NCBI GenBank assembly: GCA_020342025.1
Contig: CP070840.1
Location: 4,017,832-4,023,160 of the forward strand
Source: Deltaproteobacteria bacterium
Lineage (GTDB): Bacteria > Desulfobacterota > DSM-4660 > Desulfatiglandales > HGW-15
Length of the DNA stretch: 5,329 nt
Direction: 5' to 3'
The notes under the pieces were generated by a model. The model was not told where the DNA came from, did not search any database, and saw only the letters and a list, made by a program, of their open reading frames with translations. Positions 1-5,329 of this stretch are shown here, one piece after another. Each line of letters starts with the position of its first letter. Position 1 is the stretch's first letter. The translations under genes were made by a program, and so were the position numbers.

Positions 1-126
1 CATAATAAGACCAAGAAACGCTGGTATCCAAATCTTCAAAAAGTGAGGACAGTCAAAAACGGCCAGACCAGGAGATTGAGGGTCTGCACCAGTTGTATCA
101 AATCCGGTATGGTTGTGAAACCGTGA
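1..126 (+). CDS. rpmB: 50S ribosomal protein L28, C-terminal part (5' end outside window)
   Basis: The frame starting at base 1 is open for 41 codons and ends in TGA at 124-126. It reads HNKTKKRWYPNLQKVR near the left edge, then a stretch ending in VCTSCIKSGMVVKP. The N-K-T-x-R/K-x-W/F-x-P-N-L-Q-x-V-R block and the terminal V-C-T-S-C-I-K-S-G are hallmarks of bacterial L28, a small protein of the large ribosomal subunit. Usual length is about 60-80 residues, so roughly 20-25 N-terminal residues lie left of the window. The CxxC (codons 30 and 33 of the visible part) is the second half of the zinc-binding pair set in the cysteine-containing form of L28; the first pair would be in the missing part. 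The gene converges on rsh, with only two bases between the stop codons. No hairpin followed by a T-run is visible after its stop. Confidence 0.93.
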   Translation, partial: HNKTKKRWYPNLQKVRTVKNGQTRRLRVCTSCIKSGMVVKP

Positions 127-128
127 GA

Positions 129-2270
129 TTATAACCTTTCCACGAAAAGTACGTTTCTCACCCTTTTTATGGCTCCCATTATATCCTGAAGCTGCTCAAA
201 GTTCTCCACCTCGATGGTGAATAAGGAGATGCCTTTTTTGTCCATGGTGGTTTTCACCTCTGCCTGGATGATGTTGGCATCTTTCTGGGCCATAATAGAA
301 CTGATATTCGCCAAGATGCCCTTCTTATCCACTGCAGTCACCTTCAGCCGAGCGAGATAGACATCTTGTTCAGAGGGTTCCCACGTGACTTCCACTAGGC
401 GCTCACGGTCGGCATCGAGGATATGCCGGCAATTGTGCTTGTGGATGGTGACACCCCGCCCTCGCGTTATGAATCCGACAACATGCTCACCCGGCAAAGG
501 ATGACAACAATTGGCAAAACGTACAAGAATGTCATCCACCCCTTTCACCTTGATCCCGCGGGTACTTTTTTTCCGCTTTATACGGGAAACCACCTTGCCC
601 ACAAGGCCGGTGGGCTTTTCCTCCTCAATCCCCAGCTTCGGTTTAAGACGACCGATCACCTGATTTGCTGATATCTTGCCGTACCCAATGTTGGCAAGCA
701 GATCCTCGACTGAGTGAAAGGAGAGGTCCTCTGATACCCTCGAAATCTGTTCGCTCTTCAATATGTTGGTAAGACTCAGGTGAGACTGCTCAAGGCCCTT
801 TTCCAGGATTTGCCTCCCCAAATTAATGCTTTCGTCCCTTTCCTGATTTCTTATCCATTGTCTGATCTTGGTTTTGGCCCGGGAAGTCTTTACATAATCG
901 AGCCAGTCCTCACGGGGGTGCTGTTTGGTGGATGTGATGATCTCCACAATGTCCCCGTTTCTCAACTGGTATCGGAGAGGGACCATTTTGCCGTTTACCC
1001 TGGCCCCGATGCATTTTTCTCCCACCTCCGAATGGATACTGTAGGCAAAGTCAACAGGCGTGGCTCCTTTTGGGAATTCCTTCACTTCGCCTTTAGGTGT
1101 GAACACATAGACCTCATTGGGGAAAAGGTCCATGCGAACGGTATCCAGAAATTCTTTGGGATCCTGGAGATTCTTTTGCCATTCCAGAAGCCGTCTGAGC
1201 CATGCGAATTGGTTTTCATCCGTTTTGCTTGCTACCCGGCCTTCTTTGTACTTCCAGTGCGCGGCAATGCCCTCCTCAGCTATCTTGTCCATCTGCCATG
1301 TCCTGATTTGGACCTCCATCCTTTGCCCCAGAGGACCAACCAGCGTGGTGTGAAGGGACTGGTACATGTTCGCTTTGGGTAGGGATACATAGTCCTTGAA
1401 TCTCCCAGGGACTGGCTTCCACATGGCATGGATGAGGCCTAGGACCTCGTAGCACTCTTTAACGGAATTCACGATGACGCGTAATGCCAGGATGTCATAT
1501 ACCTGGTTTACAGTGAGGTTCTGGTCTCTCATTTTGTTGTAAATGCTGTAAAAGTGCTTTTGTCGCCCCTTGATGGTGGCCTCTATGCCCGATTCTTTGA
1601 ATTTTTCGCCGAGGAGTTCCTTCACCTCCCGGATATATCTTTCCCTCGCTCCTCGTCTTTCGGCGGTCTCAGACTTTATGGTTTCGTAGATCTGCGGCTC
1701 CAGGTAGTATAGGCAGAGGTCTTCCAGCATGGATTTGAGCCAGTAGATGCCCATTCTGCCCGCCAGGGGAGAGTAGATATCCAGGGTCTCCCTGGCGATC
1801 AGTTTTTGTTTTTCTGGGACCTGAAAGCCAAGGGTCTGCATGTTGTGCAATCTATCAGCGAGTTTCACCATGATGACACGGATGTCCGTGGCCATGGCCA
1901 GGATCATCTTTCGCATGTTTTCGGCCTGACGTTCTTCGTGACTCGTAAACTGCATCTTGCTGATCTTGGTAACCCCGTCCACAATATTGGCCGCCTCTTT
2001 GCCGAATAGGCGTTCTATCTCTGACAATTTGGCATCCGTATCCTCCAGTGTGTCATGGAGAAGCCCAGACACCACACTGATCACATCCATTTTCATTCGA
2101 GTTAGGATATGGGCCACCTCTAAGGGGTGCGAAAGGTAGGGTTCACCGGAAAGACGAACTTGGCCCTGATGGACCTTAGCAGAGTATACGTAGGCCTTTT
2201 CCACAAGACTTAGGTCTGCCTTTGGGTGATAGCTGAGGAGTGAGGCAGTGATGTCATTTAGTCGAATCAT
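129..2270 (-). CDS. rsh: Bifunctional-type (p)ppGpp synthetase/hydrolase (long RelA/SpoT homologue, Rsh)
   Basis: This cytoplasmic stringent-response enzyme of 713 residues transfers pyrophosphate from ATP to GDP or GTP and hydrolyses the product. All domains of a long RSH are present in order. The HD hydrolase (about 25-180) keeps R39, H48, H72-D73, E76-D77 and D139 with N143, so hydrolysis should be intact. The synthetase (about 230-345) has [13 protein letters not shown] at 235-247, D259, the RFKD loop at 290-293, and EVQIRT at 319-324 followed by the AAHWKYK region. RxKD, rather than the ExDD of E. coli RelA, is the version seen in bifunctional enzymes. TGS follows (about 381-447), then a helical linker, the conserved-cysteine region (C588, C589, C614) and a C-terminal ACT domain (about 638-713). 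The ATG at 2270 lies inside the end of proS, with AAGGA five bases upstream. Length is normal for the family and no lesion is seen. It is probably the distal gene of a proS-rsh transcript. Symbols relA and spoT are also used for such genes. Confidence 0.96.
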   Translation of the reverse strand: MIRLNDITASLLSYHPKADLSLVEKAYVYSAKVHQGQVRLSGEPYLSHPLEVAHILTRMKMDVISVVSGLLHDTLEDTDAKLSEIERLFGKEAANIVDGVTKISKMQFTSHEERQAENMRKMILAMATDIRVIMVKLADRLHNMQTLGFQVPEKQKLIARETLDIYSPLAGRMGIYWLKSMLEDLCLYYLEPQIYETIKSETAERRGARERYIREVKELLGEKFKESGIEATIKGRQKHFYSIYNKMRDQNLTVNQVYDILALRVIVNSVKECYEVLGLIHAMWKPVPGRFKDYVSLPKANMYQSLHTTLVGPLGQRMEVQIRTWQMDKIAEEGIAAHWKYKEGRVASKTDENQFAWLRRLLEWQKNLQDPKEFLDTVRMDLFPNEVYVFTPKGEVKEFPKGATPVDFAYSIHSEVGEKCIGARVNGKMVPLRYQLRNGDIVEIITSTKQHPREDWLDYVKTSRAKTKIRQWIRNQERDESINLGRQILEKGLEQSHLSLTNILKSEQISRVSEDLSFHSVEDLLANIGYGKISANQVIGRLKPKLGIEEEKPTGLVGKVVSRIKRKKSTRGIKVKGVDDILVRFANCCHPLPGEHVVGFITRGRGVTIHKHNCRHILDADRERLVEVTWEPSEQDVYLARLKVTAVDKKGILANISSIMAQKDANIIQAEVKTTMDKKGISLFTIEVENFEQLQDIMGAIKRVRNVLFVERL
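134..150 (-). other. Small hairpin over the last codons and stop of rsh
   Basis: In the minus-strand RNA the segment ACUUUUC GUG GGAAAGGU-type pairing gives a stem of seven base pairs (one a G-U wobble) closed by a three-base GUG loop. It covers the final Val-Glu-Arg-Leu codons. No U-run follows (the next bases are UAUAAUCUC), so it is not a canonical intrinsic terminator. The plus-strand version has a C-A mismatch and is weaker. It may be coincidental. Confidence 0.25.
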
Positions 2271-3984
2271 AGAGTTCCTTGACTTTTTGCTTTATGCAGG
2301 CTGGGGCCTCCTGAACTGGCACTTGGGAACTCTCCTTTTCCAGGCGTAGTTTCATCTCCACCTGGCCCGCCTTCAGGTTGCGCATCCCAACTGTGACACG
2401 AACAGGTGTGCCAAGGAGATCGGCGTCATAAAATTTAACACCTGCCCTTAGATCTCTGTCGTCGAGCAGGACATCTAGACCAGATTCGGATAATTCTCTG
2501 TAGATCTTTTCAGAGGCTGTCACCACCTCTGGCTCGTGCATCTGCAAGGGCAGAATGACCACTTCAAAAGGCGCAAGGGGTATGGGAAAAATAATCCCAT
2601 TTTCGTCATGATTCTGTTCAATGGCAGCAGCTACCGTTCTTCCCACGCCGATGCCGTAACATCCCATGACAATGGGTTTCTCAATGCCCTCCTCATCCGA
2701 GAAGACGGCTCCCATGGCTTTGCTATATTTGGTTCCCAATTTGAACACGTGCCCCACCTCGATACCCCTTCCGAACTGTATCTCAGCGCCACATCTTGGA
2801 CACGAATCTTCGGGTGTGATCATGCGTAAGTCACCGAAAAGATCCACATGGAAGTCCCTCTCCATGTTCACATTTCGCAGGTGCAGGTCTTGCCTGTTTC
2901 CCCCGGTGACGAAGTTTTTCATCCCCTCAATGGCATGGTCAGCAAGCACCTGCACGGTAAGACCCATTGGGCCGGCAAAGCCCATGGGAGCGCCAGTCAC
3001 ATCAGCCACTAACTCAGGATCAGCCATTTCCACCTGTTCGGCACCGAGGAGGTTTCTGAGCTTGACCTCGTTCAGCTCGTGGTCACCCCTCACCAGTGCA
3101 GCGACCACGTCACCATCTGATTTGAAGATAAGTGTTTTGATGAGTTGGCTGGGTGAAATGGATAGAAAGGATGTCACCTCCTCAACCGTTCTCATATCTG
3201 GCGTTACCACCTCTTCCAAAGGTTCCATCTCTTCCTGAACCGATGCAGCAGGCTGACGCCTGCCCTGATTCACCTCCGCCTTCTCCAGGTTTGCTGCGTA
3301 GTTGCACTTCAGACAATTGACAATCTCGTCTTCTCCGGTTTTTGCTAAGACCATGAACTCATGTGAAAAGCTACCCCCTATGCTTCCCGTATCCGCCTCA
3401 ACGGCCCTGAATTTGAGGCCGCATCTGCGAAAGATGTGGCTGTAAGTCTCATACATGATCTCATAGCTCTTGTCGGCCCCCTTCTCGTCCGCATCGAAAC
3501 TGTAGGCATCCTTCATAATGAATTCCCGGCAGCGCATCACGCCAAACCTGGGCCTGATCTCATCCCTAAATTTTGTTTGGATCTGGTAGAGATTGATCGG
3601 CATTTGCCGATAGGAATGGACCTCCTTGCGCACCAAATCGGTGATCACTTCCTCATGGGTCGGCCCCAGACAGGCATCCCGATTGTGACGATCCTTAAAT
3701 CTCAAGAGTTCTCGTCCATAATATTCCCACCTGCCACTTTCTTGCCACAATTCCGCGGGCTGAACCGCTGGCATTAAAACCTCGATGGCACCGGATCGGT
3801 TCATCTCTTCGCGGATTATGTTTTCTACTTTTCTTATGGCCTTCAGTCCTGCAGGAAGATAGGTGTAGATGCCTGAAGTCAGTTTTCGGATCAATCCCGC
3901 TCTCAGCATCAATTGGTGGCTGATCACCTCTGCTTCGGATGGTACCTCTTTATGCGTGGGTATAAAATAGTTGGAATATCTCAT
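2254..3984 (-). CDS. proS: Prolyl-tRNA synthetase, bacterial type with editing (INS) domain
   Basis: This cytoplasmic class II aminoacyl-tRNA synthetase of 576 residues joins proline to tRNA-Pro. The N-terminus ([20 protein letters not shown], then [20 protein letters not shown]) is the classic bacterial ProRS start. Motif 1 lies about 40-72. LGPTHEE is at 106-112, and motif 2 runs about 138-163 ([20 protein letters not shown]). Motif 3 contains [10 protein letters not shown] at 441-450. Between motifs 2 and 3 sits the INS insertion (about 224-407), which removes mischarged alanine; K283 in QLIKTLIFK probably matches the editing lysine K279 of E. coli. CLKC (224-227) and CPRC (395-398) flank that insertion. 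The anticodon-binding domain is about 473-565. The E. coli enzyme is 572 residues, so this is full length. The ATG at 3984 is preceded in frame by a TAG after only a few codons, so no longer start exists there. The TGA lies inside rsh (17-bp overlap). The upstream gap carries repeats rather than an obvious promoter. Confidence 0.97.
   Translation of the reverse strand: MRYSNYFIPTHKEVPSEAEVISHQLMLRAGLIRKLTSGIYTYLPAGLKAIRKVENIIREEMNRSGAIEVLMPAVQPAELWQESGRWEYYGRELLRFKDRHNRDACLGPTHEEVITDLVRKEVHSYRQMPINLYQIQTKFRDEIRPRFGVMRCREFIMKDAYSFDADEKGADKSYEIMYETYSHIFRRCGLKFRAVEADTGSIGGSFSHEFMVLAKTGEDEIVNCLKCNYAANLEKAEVNQGRRQPAASVQEEMEPLEEVVTPDMRTVEEVTSFLSISPSQLIKTLIFKSDGDVVAALVRGDHELNEVKLRNLLGAEQVEMADPELVADVTGAPMGFAGPMGLTVQVLADHAIEGMKNFVTGGNRQDLHLRNVNMERDFHVDLFGDLRMITPEDSCPRCGAEIQFGRGIEVGHVFKLGTKYSKAMGAVFSDEEGIEKPIVMGCYGIGVGRTVAAAIEQNHDENGIIFPIPLAPFEVVILPLQMHEPEVVTASEKIYRELSESGLDVLLDDRDLRAGVKFYDADLLGTPVRVTVGMRNLKAGQVEMKLRLEKESSQVPVQEAPACIKQKVKELYDSTK
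2276..2280 (-). promoter_or_regulatory. Ribosome binding site of rsh, inside the proS coding region
   Basis: Read on the minus strand, AAGGA is followed by ACTCT and then the rsh ATG, so spacing is 5 nt. The site is formed by proS codons near its C-terminus (the Lys-Glu-Leu of VKELYD). It supports the 2270 start and fits translational coupling, since ribosomes finishing proS pass over it and terminate 14-17 nt past the rsh start. Confidence 0.6.
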
Positions 3985-3999
3985 CGTCGTCTATACAAC

Positions 4000-4004
4000 C
4001 CTCC
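4000..4004 (-). promoter_or_regulatory. Possible but distant ribosome binding site for proS
   Basis: Minus-strand GGAGG is the only strong Shine-Dalgarno match before the proS ATG, but it ends 15 nt from the start codon, well beyond the usual 5-9 nt. Nothing closer resembles a site; the spacer reads GTTGTATAGACGACG. The proS start itself is secure from protein similarity, so either this site is used poorly or initiation depends little on it. Confidence 0.35.
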
Positions 4005-4010
4005 ACCCAT

Positions 4011-4045
4011 AATCATTTGTCATCTATCATTGACCATTTATCATT
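4011..4045 (-). repeat. Degenerate 7-bp tandem repeat, five units, left array
   Basis: Read on the minus strand, five consecutive heptamers follow a RATGRYM pattern (R = A/G, Y = C/T, M = A/C): AATGATA twice, plus AATGGTC, GATGACA and AATGATT (the last ends in T). The phase is kept without indels for 35 bp. It starts just outside the proS leader and ends next to the left end of the palindromic element. The same heptamer family recurs on the other side of that element in the opposite orientation. It has no coding content. Confidence 0.7.
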
Positions 4046-4050
4046 TTCAA

Positions 4051-4202
4051 ATGCTTGACGGCTTCGTAAAAAGTCCAACAGCCGTTCGACATACTCACGG
4101 CCCTGAGCAAAGCCGAAGGGCTGCGTTACGCCGCATTCCTCAAGATTCGCAAGCCTTGCATTTGGAGCTTCTTACTTTGCCGTCCCATTCTTGACTTTTT
4201 AC
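4051..4202. repeat. MITE-like palindromic repeat element in the ispG-proS gap
   Basis: The best inverted pair is 4057-4078 with the reverse complement of 4162-4184. Both begin GACGGC, then three differing bases, GTAA, a variable base, AAG and TCCAA; the right copy has one extra base. A second perfect 10-bp inverted pair, GTAAAAAGTC at 4066-4075 and GACTTTTTAC at 4193-4202, uses part of the same left arm, so alternative foldings compete. Inside are smaller stems: CCGT/ACGG (4082-4085 with 4097-4100), GCCCT/AGGGC (4100-4104 with 4117-4121) and GCAAG/CTTGC (4149-4153 with 4155-4159). There is no ORF of its own. It resembles the short non-autonomous palindromic repeats dispersed in many environmental bacterial genomes, but copies elsewhere cannot be seen from one window, so mobility is an inference. 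Exact ends are uncertain. Confidence 0.6.
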
Positions 4203-4246
4203 CAGTTAATCGATGCTTAATTGATAAGGTTTGATAACCAACATTC

Positions 4247-4288
4247 AATGATCCATGATAGATGATCCATGAAAAATGATAAATGTCA
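4247..4288 (+). repeat. Degenerate 7-bp tandem repeat, six units, right array, reaching the ispG stop codon
   Basis: Read on the plus strand, six in-phase heptamers occur: AATGATC, CATGATA and GATGATC, then CATGAAA, AATGATA and AATGTCA. The consensus NATGATA/C is the same as in the left array but on the opposite strand. The final three bases, TCA at 4286-4288, are the complement of the ispG TGA, so the array abuts and includes the stop codon without altering the conserved protein. It is AT-rich compared with the neighbouring genes. Confidence 0.72.
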
Positions 4289-5329
4289 TGAATCAGCCAA
4301 TTTCTTCACCTCTTCAATCAATATCTTGGCCAGATCTCGTTCAGGGATCTTCTTTACCAGTTCGCCATGCCTGAAGAGAACGCCATGTCCCCTGCCGCCG
4401 GCAATTCCCACATCTGCCTCTTTTGCCTCGCCGGGTCCGTTCACAACGCACCCCATGATGGCCACCTTTGGAGACGACGTTATGCCTGAAAGAGCCCTCT
4501 CCACCTCATCCACAAGACCAAAAAGGTCTATCTCGCATCTGGCACAGGTGGGGCAGGATATGATCTGCGGGCCACGGTGCCTGAGGTCGAGGGCGCGCAA
4601 AATCTCATAGTCCACCTTCACCTCATCCAGGGGGTCTCTGGTCAGTGATACGCGGAATGTGTCACCAATACCTTTGAAAAGCAGGAGACCAATGCCAATG
4701 GCACTCCTTACGGTGCCCGATATGAGCGTTCCAGCTTCTGTGACGCCCAGGTGCAACGGATAGTCGCTTTGTTCGCTCAATAACTCGTAAGCCGCAATGG
4801 TATTCAATACGTCGGAGGATTTCAGCGAGATCTTCATCTTTTCAAAACCGAGTTCTTCAAAGAGGCTGACAAAATCCAGAGCACTTTCCACCATAGCTTC
4901 AGGAGAAGGGTGGCCATGTTTTTTCAGGGTGCTCTTGGGCAGAGAGCCCGCATTAACGCCGATTCGTATCGGTATATCCCTGGCATCCGCCGCTTTTATG
5001 ACCTTTTCAATGGCCTTTCTCCCTCCGATGTTTCCAGGGTTTATTCTCAGACCATCCGCCCCCGCCTTAAGGGCAGCTATGGCGAGACGGTGGTCGAAAT
5101 GCACATCCGCGATCAGCGGTGGAGATACCCTCGACCTTATTTCCTTGAAACCCTCAACCGCCTCCATGTCAGGGACGGCCAGACGGACAATTTCACACCC
5201 CGCTTCATACAGCTGCTGAACCTGCGCAACCGTTGAGGAGACATCTCTTGTATCCGTATTGGTCATGGACTGGACAACGACGGGCGCACCTCCACCAATG
5301 GGAACGTCTCCCACATATATCTGACGTGT
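4286..5329 (-). CDS. ispG: 4-hydroxy-3-methylbut-2-en-1-yl diphosphate synthase (start outside window)
   Basis: IspG (GcpE) is an iron-sulfur enzyme that reductively opens the cyclic diphosphate MEcPP to HMBPP, the penultimate step of the MEP isoprenoid pathway. The frame stays open to the right edge, giving 347 visible residues that start TRQIYVGDVPIGGGAPVVV. A GTG at 5314 could be mistaken for the start, but the TRQIYVG in front of it belongs to the conserved N-terminus of the family, so the true start lies some residues beyond the window. Numbering from the first visible residue, the TIM-barrel part includes PVVVQSMTNTDT (about 16-27) and GLRINPGNIG (about 93-102). The C-terminal cluster domain has SCPTCARCEIDLFG with C259 and C262, then MGCVVNGPGEA with C294 and E301. 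These are the three cysteines and the glutamate expected to bind the 4Fe-4S cluster. E. coli IspG is 372 residues, so this is a standard-length bacterial form. The stop is TGA at 4286-4288. Confidence 0.96.
   Translation of the reverse strand, partial: TRQIYVGDVPIGGGAPVVVQSMTNTDTRDVSSTVAQVQQLYEAGCEIVRLAVPDMEAVEGFKEIRSRVSPPLIADVHFDHRLAIAALKAGADGLRINPGNIGGRKAIEKVIKAADARDIPIRIGVNAGSLPKSTLKKHGHPSPEAMVESALDFVSLFEELGFEKMKISLKSSDVLNTIAAYELLSEQSDYPLHLGVTEAGTLISGTVRSAIGIGLLLFKGIGDTFRVSLTRDPLDEVKVDYEILRALDLRHRGPQIISCPTCARCEIDLFGLVDEVERALSGITSSPKVAIMGCVVNGPGEAKEADVGIAGGRGHGVLFRHGELVKKIPERDLAKILIEEVKKLADS

Larger units (their letters stand above)
3985..4285. other. Intergenic region between ispG and proS
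   Basis: This 301-bp gap is the only non-coding stretch of size. From right to left, in the direction of transcription, it holds the right heptamer array, an AT-rich spacer of about 44 bp (4203-4246), the palindromic element, the left heptamer array and the short proS leader. I see no tRNA, no convincing terminator for ispG and no persuasive promoter for proS. Whether ispG and proS share a transcript is therefore open. The folded RNA of the element could attenuate or insulate the two genes. Confidence 0.8.

Noticed and set aside
780..1382. A 200-codon plus-strand open frame inside rsh
   Set aside because: It is the antisense shadow of a fully conserved rsh coding region, with no recognisable domain and no ribosome site.
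2666..3238. A 190-codon plus-strand open frame inside proS
   Set aside because: It is rich in Ser, Pro and Thr, as expected from reading proS backwards, and shows no family motif.
3913..4194. A plus-strand open frame spanning the proS start and the palindromic element
   Set aside because: It overlaps the conserved proS N-terminus and then runs through palindromic and tandem repeats, so its openness is not evidence of coding.
4057..4202. Intrinsic terminator for ispG
   Set aside because: In the ispG direction the U-run (reading CUUUUUAC) comes before the end of the palindrome and is part of the paired arm, rather than a tail following a compact GC-rich stem. Attenuation remains possible but is not supported as a terminator call.
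4219..4251. Possible minus-strand promoter for proS (TTGAAT, 16 bp, TATCAA)
   Set aside because: Each hexamer matches the consensus at only four of six positions in AT-rich sequence, which is expected by chance. It also lies more than 200 bp from the start, on the far side of the hairpin element.
3985..4285. T-box or other known riboswitch upstream of proS
   Set aside because: No T-box sequence, specifier-loop layout or antiterminator was recognisable. The structure is better explained by the palindromic repeat.
4011..4288. CRISPR-like array
   Set aside because: The repeats are 7-bp head-to-tail units without spacers, and the central element is a single palindrome. There are no regularly spaced identical repeats and no cas genes.

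Overview
The window looks like ordinary chromosomal housekeeping DNA from a Gram-negative bacterium, most plausibly Desulfobacterota (the former Deltaproteobacteria). This rests on the style of the proteins, on a single long RelA/SpoT homologue, on a bacterial-type ProRS with an editing insertion, and on the kind of palindromic and 7-bp repeat DNA in the one intergenic gap. It is an inference from memory of such genomes, not a database result.

Layout, left to right. Positions 1-126 (+) hold the C-terminal 41 codons of ribosomal protein L28 (rpmB), a gene too short for standard ORF lists. It meets, stop codon to stop codon with two bases between, a three-gene block read leftward on the minus strand: ispG (5329 to 4286, its start lying just beyond the window), proS (3984 to 2254) and a long bifunctional-type (p)ppGpp synthetase/hydrolase, rsh (2270 to 129). 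proS and rsh overlap by 17 bp and are probably translationally coupled.

The only sizeable gap (3985-4285, 301 bp) lies between ispG and proS. It is not empty. In its centre is a MITE-like palindromic element of about 130-150 bp, with imperfect inverted ends and several internal hairpins. On each side is a degenerate 7-bp tandem repeat with consensus AATGATA, and the two arrays point in opposite directions. The right-hand array runs exactly into the ispG stop codon.

How the genes work together: IspG catalyses the penultimate step of the MEP isoprenoid pathway, ProRS charges tRNA-Pro, and Rsh makes and degrades the alarmone that reports uncharged tRNA. Coupling a tRNA synthetase to the stringent-response enzyme is functionally suggestive, but all three genes are core functions. 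No new defence, mobile or biosynthetic system is visible. The most unusual thing here is the repeat architecture in the ispG-proS gap.
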